NCBI GenBank assembly: GCA_016717855.1
Contig: JADKEV010000056.1
Location: forward strand, 1 to 10,581
Source: Betaproteobacteria bacterium
GTDB lineage: Bacteria; Pseudomonadota; Gammaproteobacteria; Burkholderiales; Casimicrobiaceae
Direction: 5' to 3'
DNA: 10,581 bases
Of this stretch, positions 1-10,581 are shown piece by piece. Each line of letters starts with the position of its first letter. The first letter of the stretch is position 1. A program made the translations under genes and the position numbers. The notes under the pieces were generated by a model, which was given only the letters and a program-made list of their open reading frames with translations, searched no databases and was not told the origin of the DNA.

Positions 1-6
1 TAGACC

Positions 7-147
7 GTAGGATGGGTCGAGCGAAGCGACACCCATCATCGCGATTCAGGAAGATCAGTGCGGGTGTCACGACACCACAATCGCGCCCAATCACGGACTT
101 TCGTGCGGACCAACGAGATGGGTATCGCTGCGCTCCACCCATCCTAC
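7..147. repeat. REP (repetitive extragenic palindrome) inverted pair, element 1
   Basis: Two 31-base units face each other at 7-37 and 117-147, separated by 79 bases. Each starts, read inward from its own outer edge, with the tetranucleotide GTAG followed by a hairpin whose stem is GATGGGT/ACCCATC around a GAGCG(A/C)AGCG centre. The two arms differ at three positions. The right arm is identical to the right arm of the element at 3563-3702. A GTAG-type tetranucleotide before a short palindrome, and pairs in opposite orientation, are the known hallmarks of REP sequences mobilised by REP-associated tyrosine transposases (RAYT). No RAYT gene is in the window. The element lies just past the 3' end of the phosphatase gene, where a hairpin may end or protect its transcript (inference). 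Confidence 0.85.
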
Positions 148-179
148 ACCATCTCGGGGTGCGCTTGCTCGACCCTCGC

Positions 180-986
180 CTACCGCCGCCCTCCCGTTAT
201 CCTCTGCCACAACCCCGGTTTCCACGGCTTCTGCCCATTCGGCAGCAGCGCCGGAACCGGCGGCACCTTGGCCGGTGCGATGTCGTCCAGTATCGCCCGC
301 GGACGTTCGAAGACCAGCCGATGCGCCTCTTCGTTGCCGACGTACTTTTCCGCGACGCGCACGCCCTCCGCCAGCAGCGGTGCCCGGCGCTTGATGCTGT
401 GCGCGTCGGTGGCCAGGATATGGACCAGCCCTTCGTCGAGCAGGCGCTCTGCCCAATACTTGGCGCCGTCGCCGAAGCGGCCGGTCAGGCTGCCCGAGGT
501 CACTTGCATCCACGCACCCCGCAGGGCGACGCGCTTGAAGACTTCGTAGTTCGCTTCGATCCAGGTCAGCCTTTCGGGGTGGGTGATGACCGGGACGTAG
601 CCCGCGACCAGGAAGTTGAACACCGATTCCTCGAACCGGGGCGGGGCGACGTGGTGCGGCGGCTCGAGCAGGAAGTAGCGGCCGCCGTTGAGCGTGGGCG
701 CGGTGCCGGTCTTCAGGCGGTCCATGAGTTCCGGCGTCAGGTGGGCGTCGGCGCCGGAGGTCAGGCGCAGCACGATGCCTTCGGCGTCGAGCTTCTTCTG
801 CAACTCGCCGACCCGCTGGCGGATCAGCCGCGTGTTGTTCTCATAGAGGCCGGGATAGATATGCGGCGTGCATGCGGTGAACGTGATCCCGTCCTGCACC
901 GCGATCCGCGCCATCGCCAGCGCCGTCGCCTCGTCGGGCGCGCCGTCGTCGATGCCGGGCAACATGTGGCAGTGGAGGTCGATCAT
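180..986 (-). CDS. CpsB/CapC/YwqE-type PHP-domain tyrosine-protein phosphatase
   Basis: A 268-residue protein of the PHP (polymerase and histidinol phosphatase) fold, the right length for the CpsB/CapC/YwqE family. These metal-dependent phosphatases remove phosphate from the tyrosine-rich tail of bacterial tyrosine kinases that control capsule or exopolysaccharide assembly in the cytoplasm. Visible metal-site motifs are D-L-H-C-H at residues 3-7, T-P-H at 40-42, G-A-D-A-H at 78-82, T-H-P-E-R at 135-139 and T-D-A-H-S at 193-197. Together these give the usual His/Asp ligand set. There is no signal peptide or membrane segment. The start is the ATG at 986-984; only a weak purine stretch precedes it. 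No kinase or polysaccharide gene is in the window, so its partner is unknown. An alternative reading is a general PHP phosphoesterase, but the N-terminal L-P-G-I-D-D-G-A motif favours CpsB/YwqE. Confidence 0.88.
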   Translation of the reverse strand: MIDLHCHMLPGIDDGAPDEATALAMARIAVQDGITFTACTPHIYPGLYENNTRLIRQRVGELQKKLDAEGIVLRLTSGADAHLTPELMDRLKTGTAPTLNGGRYFLLEPPHHVAPPRFEESVFNFLVAGYVPVITHPERLTWIEANYEVFKRVALRGAWMQVTSGSLTGRFGDGAKYWAERLLDEGLVHILATDAHSIKRRAPLLAEGVRVAEKYVGNEEAHRLVFERPRAILDDIAPAKVPPVPALLPNGQKPWKPGLWQRITGGRR

Positions 987-1133
987 GGGCGGTCATCTCG
1001 CGAAGGTGCGGCGCATGCTGGCGATGATACGCGAGGCGCGGGGAGGGGATCGAGCGGTCCTCTCAATCCAGGACGGGTCAATCGATCAGTCCGGGGCCAA
1101 TCAGTCCGGGATTATCGCGACTATTATGATTGA

Positions 1134-1176
1134 TGTAGCAAAATAGTCGCGACTAAAGTGCTACAAATGTTATATT
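1134..1176 (+). promoter_or_regulatory. Dyad operator candidate and extended -10 promoter before the damaged ATPase gene
   Basis: In an A/T-rich island of a G/C-rich region, 1134-1165 forms a 32-bp imperfect palindrome. TGTAGCA (1134-1140) pairs with TGCTACA (1159-1165), and the centre is the perfect 12-base palindrome TAGTCGCGACTA (1144-1155), so 13 of 16 positions are symmetric. Partial copies of the core occur at 1113-1123 (TATCGCGACTA) and 1175-1182 (TAGTCGGA). Directly downstream, TGTTATATT (1168-1176) fits an extended -10 box, which would start transcription at about 1183, right at the ATG at 1184. The palindrome would cover the -35 zone, as expected for a repressor site. The regulator is unknown. 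The rest of 987-1133 holds only the direct repeat ATCAGTCCGGG at 1085-1095 and 1100-1110. Confidence 0.5.
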
Positions 1177-1183
1177 AGTCGGA

Positions 1184-1577
1184 ATGAAGCGCTATCTCGA
1201 CGACCCGGTGCCGCGGGACCACCCGGCGCCCCCGCGGGCGCGGCGCGCCGGGCGGGCGGGCGCGCCCCGGCCGCGGGTCCGCGCCCACGGCCCCCCGGCG
1301 GCTGCCCGGGGCGCCCTCCCGGGGGGGGGGGGCGGCCCCCCCCCCCGGCGGTCTCGGCCCCACCCCGCCCACGGGCGCGGGGCGGCGCCAACAGCCGCAC
1401 CCCCCCCCAAGGGGCGGCGGGCGGGCAGGGGCAACCAAGCCGCAGGGCCGGCCGTTTGCGGCGCAGTTCGCCGGCGTCGAAGCCGTGCAGGTTGTCCGCG
1501 ACCTGCGGCAGGAAGAGTTTCGCAGCGGAATCACAATCACGGATGCAGCGAGTTGGCTCGGGCGGCTGGCGGCGTAG
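1184..1577 (+). pseudogene. Probable DUF4143-type AAA ATPase gene with the middle lost in a G/C-only block
   Basis: Two fragments of what looks like one gene are visible. The 5' end at ATG 1184 encodes M-K-R-Y-L-D-D-P-V, a start typical of AAA ATPases carrying a C-terminal DUF4143 domain. The 3' end, about 1440-1577 and in another frame, encodes a plausible 45-residue terminus (F-A-G-V-E-A-V-Q-V-V-R-D-L-R-Q-E-E-F, then S-W-L-G-R-L-A-A, stop TAG 1575-1577). This resembles the closing strand-helix part of DUF4143. Between them lies nearly G/C-only sequence with long G and C runs, in which no Walker motif can be read. Family members are roughly 380-400 residues and only 394 bp are present, so most of the gene appears missing or unresolved. 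It ends 4 bases from the stop of the convergent antitoxin gene. The assignment rests on short fragments and general family memory. Confidence 0.45.
1205..1440. other. G/C-only low-complexity block, probable assembly or base-calling artefact
   Basis: From about 1205 to 1440 the sequence is almost entirely G and C. It includes a G run near 1320-1332 and a C run near 1336-1347, with hardly any A or T, while both flanks have ordinary coding composition. Predicted peptides here are only Pro/Gly/Ala/Arg strings in every frame. Both edges fall inside what looks like one gene, which suggests the true sequence was replaced by poorly called G-rich reads. Confidence 0.7.
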
Positions 1578-1581
1578 GAAC

Positions 1582-1914
1582 TCACCAGCGCAGTTGCTCG
1601 ACATTCAGTGCCATGGCCGCGGCGACCTTTTCCAGCGTGGCCTTCCGAGGGCGCTTGACGCGCTCCATCTGCGCGTAGGCCGCCTGCGTGATTCCGATAC
1701 GAGATGCAACTTCAGCTTGCGTGAGATCCTGATGCTCGCGCCAGGCCGCCATCGGGGAAAGGCCCTTCTCGTACGCGAGGTTGACTACTTCGTTTGGGAC
1801 GGTGCCGCGCGCTAGGCCGCTCTGCAGCGCGCGAAACTGCGCGTAGGGGATGACGACAAACGCGGGCTTGCCATCTGCGCCGACGATCACTTGAAACTCA
1901 GTACGAGCGTTCAT
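1582..1914 (-). CDS. XRE-family (HigA-like) antitoxin of a type II toxin-antitoxin pair
   Basis: A 110-residue DNA-binding antitoxin. The N-terminal 30 residues (E-F-Q-V-I-V-G-A-D-G-K-P-A-F-V-V-I-P) form the strand-rich segment often seen in antitoxins that bind RelE-like toxins. Residues from about 60 onward are an XRE/Cro helix-turn-helix (D-L-T-Q-A-E-V-A-S-R-I-G-I-T-Q-A-A-Y-A-Q-M-E). The start is ATG 1914-1912. The frame stays open 21 codons further upstream, but that extension lies inside the toxin gene and has a Ser/Thr-rich, non-domain look. The first 17 bases overlap the 3' end of the toxin gene, so the two are translationally coupled. By family analogy it neutralises the toxin and, with it, represses the shared promoter. 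It is convergent with the damaged ATPase gene. Confidence 0.85.
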   Translation of the reverse strand: MNARTEFQVIVGADGKPAFVVIPYAQFRALQSGLARGTVPNEVVNLAYEKGLSPMAAWREHQDLTQAEVASRIGITQAAYAQMERVKRPRKATLEKVAAAMALNVEQLRW

Positions 1915-2155
1915 TGCGCTTCCGGACCTCCTCGATGGATACGATGTGGACGGCACCGTCGAAGTTGAAAAAGACACGATAGTTTCCGACGCGGAGTCGA
2001 TAACCGTACTCGTGATTGACCAAGGCGCTCACGTTGCGGGCAGTGCCCAAGTCAGAGAGTTCGTTCGTCACCGCGCCACGGATTTGCTTGTTCGCGCGCG
2101 ATTCGATCTTGCGCAGTTGGCGCAGCGCTTTCGGCCGCCAGAAGATCGAGTTCAA
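1898..2155 (-). CDS. RelE/ParE-superfamily toxin
   Basis: An 85-residue basic protein with the RelE/ParE fold signature. An N-terminal W-R-P-K-A-L-R-Q-L-R-K-I helix is followed by the strand block Y-R-L-R-V-G-N-Y-R-V-F-F-N-F and the closing I-V-S-I-E-E-V-R-K-R-N-E-R-S-Y. RelE relatives cleave mRNA on the ribosome, while ParE relatives poison gyrase. The tail here resembles the RelE/HigB side, but the target cannot be fixed from sequence alone. The start is a TTG at 2155-2153, because the frame closes at TGA 2188-2186 and no ATG or GTG lies between. The conserved W-R-P-K block begins only six residues in. Toxin-before-antitoxin order and a 17-base overlap follow the higBA pattern. No clear Shine-Dalgarno is visible, which fits weak toxin translation. 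Confidence 0.85.
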   Translation of the reverse strand: MNSIFWRPKALRQLRKIESRANKQIRGAVTNELSDLGTARNVSALVNHEYGYRLRVGNYRVFFNFDGAVHIVSIEEVRKRNERSY

Positions 2156-2161
2156 TTTGGA

Positions 2162-2189
2162 ATAATAAGTGAAATATAAGTATTGTCAA
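2162..2189 (-). promoter_or_regulatory. Sigma-70-type promoter of the toxin-antitoxin operon
   Basis: On the minus strand a perfect TTGACA -35 box (2189-2184) is followed by 16 bases and a TATTAT -10 box (2167-2162), one mismatch from consensus. Transcription should start near 2155, on or beside the TTG toxin start, which would give a leaderless or nearly leaderless toxin message. The A/T-rich stretch 2155-2190 stands out from its surroundings. The 152 bases between the toxin and the transporter hold no other clear signal; no convincing plus-strand promoter was seen. Confidence 0.6.
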
Positions 2190-2307
2190 TGCACCGCCGC
2201 ACGCGGCCGCACGCATGGCCCCATCACCCAAAGACTACTTTCAGGCGTCCTGCCCGGCCGGGCCGGATCGGATTGCATCCCCGCCCCAACCCCCGCACAA
2301 TCCGCCG

Positions 2308-3549
<1,242 letters not shown>

Positions 3550-3562
3550 CCGGCGGTAGGAC

Positions 3563-3702
3563 GTAGGATGGGTGGAGCGAAGCGATACCCATCGTCGGTT
3601 CGCCGGAAAACGCCAAACACGCCTCGATCCCGGTCCGCGCGACACAAGGACAGCAGTTCCCGACACGGCGTGATGGGTATCGCTGCGCTCCACCCATCCT
3701 AC
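3563..3702. repeat. REP inverted pair, element 2
   Basis: The same 31-base unit as at 7-147, again as an opposed pair: left arm 3563-3593, right arm 3672-3702, 78 bases between. The right arms of the two elements are identical over 31 bases. The left arms differ at two positions. The spacers share no obvious sequence although they are almost the same length (78 and 79 bases). It sits between the transporter stop and the DUF1326 gene. Confidence 0.85.
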
Positions 3703-3784
3703 GGAATCTGCCCGTACGCCACTCTACGTACACCCGCCTGTAGACACCGGAATCGCCGCGGCGTAATCTTGCACCGCCCCCGAT

Positions 3785-3802
3785 CCGGTACGCCCGTACC
3801 GG
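3785..3802. promoter_or_regulatory. Perfect 8-bp inverted repeat upstream of DUF1326 gene
   Basis: CCGGTACG (3785-3792) and CGTACCGG (3795-3802) form a perfect dyad with a two-base centre, 71 bases before the DUF1326 start. The tiny centre fits a dimeric repressor site better than a terminator hairpin. No known family motif is recognised and no clear -35/-10 pair is visible beside it. The rest of 3703-3860 shows no gene or RNA that I can support. An AGGGAGA Shine-Dalgarno lies at 3860-3866, seven bases before the ATG. Confidence 0.35.
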
Positions 3803-3873
3803 CAGTGCAACTCCCGTTACCGCGTGACGTGGATCGCCGGCCGTGTCTGTCCAATTCTCAGGGAGAAAGACTC

Positions 3874-4477
3874 ATGGCTTATCAACTGGAAGGGCGTTTA
3901 CTCGAAGTCTGCAATTGCCGCGTGCTGTGTCCATGCTGGATCGGCGAGGATCCGGACTTCGGCACCTGCGACACCATCGTCTCGTGGCACTTCGACAAGG
4001 GAACGATAGAAGGGGTCGATGTTTCCGGGCTTGACGCTGGCGTGCGTCGCGCACGTCCCGGGCAACATCCTGGAAGGCAACTGGCGGGCGGCGATCTTCG
4101 TCGACGAGAAGGCCTCCAAGGCGCAGGAAGACGCGCTGCTCAAGGTCTACACAGGCAAGGCCGGCGGTCCGGTGGCGGACCTGGCGGCGCTGATCGGCGA
4201 GGTGGTGTCGGTCGAGCGGGCGCCGATCATGTTCACGGTCCAGGGCGGCAAGGGCACGCTCAAGATCGGCAGCGACTACTACGCTGAACTCGAGCCGTAT
4301 GTCAGCGCGTCGGGCAGGACGACGACACTGGCGGACACGGTGTTTTCGACGGTGCCGGGCGCGCCGGTGTTCGTCGGCAAGGCGCCCACTTATCGTGCGA
4401 AGAACGCGAAGCTGGGCATCAATATCGACATGAAGGATCACAACGCGCTGCAGAGCACGTTCGTCTTCCAGGGTTGA
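3874..4477 (+). pseudogene. DUF1326 family protein gene, interrupted by a single-base frameshift
   Basis: DUF1326 is an uncharacterised family of about 200 residues. This gene would give 200 residues if one base were removed. The N-terminal part (ATG 3874, good Shine-Dalgarno) shows the family's Cys-rich motif: C13-N-C15, C19-P-C21-W and C32, a probable metal site. At 4027-4029 the run GGG appears to carry one extra G. Before it the frame reads G-V-D-V-S-G, and after it the +1 frame continues L-T-L-A-C-V-A-H-V-P-G-N-I-L-E-G-N-W-R to the stop at 4475-4477. Without correction the protein is replaced by unrelated residues after about position 52. Because the window shows G-run errors elsewhere, a sequencing error is at least as likely as a true mutation. 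It is followed by DUF2182, a frequent genomic partner. Confidence 0.85.
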
Positions 4478-4482
4478 CCGGG

Positions 4483-4551
4483 TTACCGGGGCTTGGTCAG
4501 GCGTGCGATTCGCGCGGGGCGGCGTTCGAAGATCCAGCCTGCCTCCGCCCA
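4483..4551 (-). other. Possible 3' end of a minus-strand gene cut by the poly-G block
   Basis: Read on the minus strand, 4551-4483 is open and encodes A-E-A-G-W-I-F-E-R-R-P-A-R-I-A-R-L-T-K-P-R before a TAA at 4485-4483, five bases past the stop of the DUF1326 gene. The peptide looks like an ordinary basic protein C-terminus, but 22 codons cannot prove coding. All three plus frames are also open or nearly so here. If it is real, sequence has been lost in the poly-G block and the DUF2182 gene is not the true immediate neighbour. If not, this is just the gap before DUF2182. Confidence 0.2.
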
Positions 4552-5564
<1,013 letters not shown>

Positions 5565-5575
<11 letters not shown>

Positions 5576-5606
5576 ACAATTCAGGTTGAAAATGTCCGCA
5601 AGGAGG
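5565..5606 (+). promoter_or_regulatory. Promoter and Shine-Dalgarno of the aryl-CoA degradation operon
   Basis: TTGACA (5565-5570) lies 17 bases before GAAAAT (5588-5593), a good -35 with a moderate -10, in an A/T-rich stretch. AAGGAGG at 5600-5606 is ten bases before the ATG at 5617 and is the strongest ribosome-binding site in the window. The -35 overlaps the final codons of the upstream DUF2182 gene. By gene context the MarR protein encoded at 7940-8419 is the likely repressor, but no convincing long inverted repeat is visible here. Confidence 0.6.
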
Positions 5607-5616
5607 GTGGGCGTCC

Positions 5617-7939
<2,323 letters not shown>

Positions 7940-7953
<14 letters not shown>

Positions 7954-8419
7954 CGACCTCGAATCGCGCGCGCACGGCGCGCAGCACGACAGCCTGCGCC
8001 TCTGGCTGCGGCTGCTCACCTGCACGCTGCTGATCGAGACGGAGGTGCGCGCGCGGCTGCGCCGCGACTTCTCGGTCACGCTGCCGCGCTTCGACCTGCT
8101 GGCGCAGCTGGAGCGCCATCCGCAGGGGCTGAAGATGGGCGAGCTCTCGCGGCGGATGATGGTCACCGGCGGCAGCGTCACCGGCCTCACCGACCAGCTC
8201 GTTGCCGAAGGCTGGGTCCGGCGTACCGCGGCGCCCGCCGACCGCCGCGCTTACGTCGTCAAGCTGACGGCCGCGGGCAAGCGGGCGTTCGACAAGATGG
8301 CCGCGGCGCACGAGGGGTGGGTGGTCGAACTGCTCGGCGGCCTGTCGGCGAAGGAACGCGGGGAGCTGGGCGGCCTCCTCGCCAAACTGAAATCACACGT
8401 GAACGGATCGACATCATGA
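7940..8419 (+). CDS. MarR-family transcriptional regulator
   Basis: A winged helix-turn-helix dimer of 159 residues. The helix-turn-helix is G-L-K-M-G-E-L-S-R-R-M-M-V-T-G-G-S-V-T-G-L-T-D-Q-L. The wing follows as A-D-R-R-A-Y-V-V-K-L-T-A-A-G-K, with the conserved D-R-R. MarR proteins usually repress neighbouring catabolic genes and release DNA when an aromatic acid or its CoA thioester binds. ATG 7940 is chosen because AGGA at 7928-7931 lies eight bases before it; in-frame ATGs at 7931 and 7946 are alternatives. The start lies inside the last codons of the monooxygenase gene and the stop overlaps the next start as ATGA (8416-8419). The regulator is therefore translated within the operon and probably controls its own level. 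Confidence 0.92.
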
Positions 8420-9257
8420 GCATGCAGGCACAACGGCGCTCCTATGCCGGCTATCAGTCCCGGCACTTCCTGTGGCAGGTCGACGGCCGGAGTCCCAAGG
8501 TCGCGCTGCTGACGCTGAACAGGCCGGAGAAAAAGAATCCGCTGACCTTCGAGTCCTACGCCGAACTGCGCGATTTGTTTCGCGGACTGGTCTACGCCGA
8601 CGACATCAAGGCCGTGGTCGTCTGCGGCGCCGGCGGCAACTTCTGCTCGGGCGGCGACGTGCACGAGATCATCGGGCCGCTGACGCAGATGACGATGCCC
8701 GACCTGCTCGCGTTCACGCGGATGACCGGCGACCTGGTCAAGGCGATGCGCGCCTGCCCGCAGCCCATCGTCGCCGCCGTCGACGGCATCTGCGCGGGCG
8801 CCGGCGCGATGGTCGCGCTGGCGGCGGACCTGCGCTTCGGCGCGCCGGACGCGAAGACCGCATTCCTGTTCACCCGCGTCGGACTGGCCGGCGCCGACAT
8901 GGGCGCATGCACGCTGCTGCCGCGGATGATCGGGCAGGGCCGTGCGGCCGAGCTGCTCTACACGGGCAGGGCGATGACCGCCACCGAAGGGCTGGCGTGG
9001 GGGTTCTTCAATGCGCTGGCGCCAGAGGGTGACGCGCTCGCGCTGGCGCTGGACTGCGCGCGTCGTCTCGCCGACGGCCCGACCTTTGCCCACGGCGTAA
9101 CCAAGAAGCTGCTCCATCAGGAATGGGCGATGGGCCTGGACGAGGCGATCGAGCACGAAGCCGAAGCCCAGGCGATCTGCATGCAGACCGAAGATTTCCG
9201 CCGCGCCTACCGCGCTTTCGTCGCCAAGGAAAAGCCGGTGTTCGAGGGCAACTGGGC
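8416..9257 (+). CDS. Enoyl-CoA hydratase/isomerase (crotonase) family protein, stop hidden by poly-G
   Basis: About 280 residues with the crotonase fold. L-L-T-L-N-R-P-E-K-K-N-P-L marks the first strand, and N-F-C-S-G-G-D-V (about residues 75-82) and I-C-A-G-A-G-A-M-V-A-L (about 125-135) form the oxyanion hole that binds the thioester. The two glutamates that hydrate enoyl-CoA in rat crotonase (E144, E164) appear to be Met132 and about Arg154 here, so simple hydratase activity is doubtful. A hydrolase, ring-opening or isomerase role on a cyclic CoA intermediate is more likely (inference). The natural C-terminus is expected near V-F-E-G-N (9238-9252), where relatives end. The poly-G block begins at 9258 and removes the stop, so 9257 is an approximate end. 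Translation starts at ATG 8416, overlapping the MarR stop. Confidence 0.87.

Positions 9258-10581
<1,324 letters not shown>

Noticed and set aside
7..147. CRISPR repeat or tRNA-like structure
   Set aside because: Repeats are inverted rather than direct, there are only two per element, and the hairpin with GTAG edge fits REP sequences; no cloverleaf can be drawn.
12..1133. Long plus-strand open frame opposite the phosphatase gene
   Set aside because: It starts inside the REP pair, has no domain character and mirrors a clearly conserved minus-strand gene; long antisense frames are common at this G+C content.
4015..4035. Programmed ribosomal frameshift in the DUF1326 gene
   Set aside because: No slippery heptamer or downstream structure is evident, and the family is normally encoded in one frame; a one-base sequencing error or mutation is simpler.
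4478..4551. Genuine N-terminus of the DUF2182 protein
   Set aside because: The Arg-rich peptide before the poly-G block has no family resemblance and its frame relation to the readable protein depends entirely on an untrustworthy tract length.

Overview
The window reads as a high-GC proteobacterial chromosome fragment, most likely betaproteobacterial (Burkholderiales/Rhodocyclales-like). This is an inference from codon bias, gene content and the REP-type repeats, not a database result. It looks like draft-quality sequence. Two blocks of almost pure G (4552-4660 and 9258-9351) and one block of nearly G/C-only sequence (about 1205-1440) interrupt otherwise recognisable genes. They are best read as base-calling or assembly artefacts.

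Left part (1-2200), accessory in character: a REP repeat pair (7-147) lies downstream of a minus-strand CpsB/YwqE-type PHP phosphatase (180-986). Next comes an A/T-rich control region with a 32-bp dyad (1134-1165) and an extended -10 box. It precedes what looks like a DUF4143-type ATPase gene (1184-1577) whose middle has been lost in the G/C-only block. Tail to tail with it is a toxin-first RelE/ParE-type toxin and XRE-type antitoxin pair (2155 back to 1582), with a good promoter at 2189-2162.

Middle part (2200-5575): an MFS transporter (2308-3549) is followed by a second REP pair (3563-3702). Then comes a DUF1326 gene broken by one extra base (3874-4477) and a DUF2182 membrane protein (to 5575) whose N-terminus is hidden by the first poly-G block. 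DUF1326 and DUF2182 are a recurring pair of uncharacterised, probably metal-related proteins.

Right part (5565-10581), the most coherent unit: a promoter and strong Shine-Dalgarno drive an operon for aerobic CoA-dependent degradation of an ortho-substituted benzoate. It holds a two-domain FAD monooxygenase/FMN oxidoreductase of the anthraniloyl-CoA monooxygenase/reductase or salicylyl-CoA 5-hydroxylase type (5617-7953), an overlapping MarR repressor (7940-8419), a crotonase-fold enzyme overlapping it by ATGA (8416 to about 9257), and an acyl-CoA dehydrogenase (9352-10581). The monooxygenase hydroxylates and reduces the aromatic CoA thioester. The crotonase and dehydrogenase would then act in beta-oxidation-like ring processing. 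The CoA ligase that would start the pathway is not in the window and may lie downstream. The crotonase and dehydrogenase appear as one 722-residue frame only because the second poly-G block removed the first gene's stop.

No rRNA, tRNA, CRISPR array, insertion sequence or replication origin was seen. I do not see a wholly new system. The leads most worth following are the crotonase that lacks both canonical glutamates, the DUF1326/DUF2182 pair, and the dyad in front of the damaged ATPase gene.
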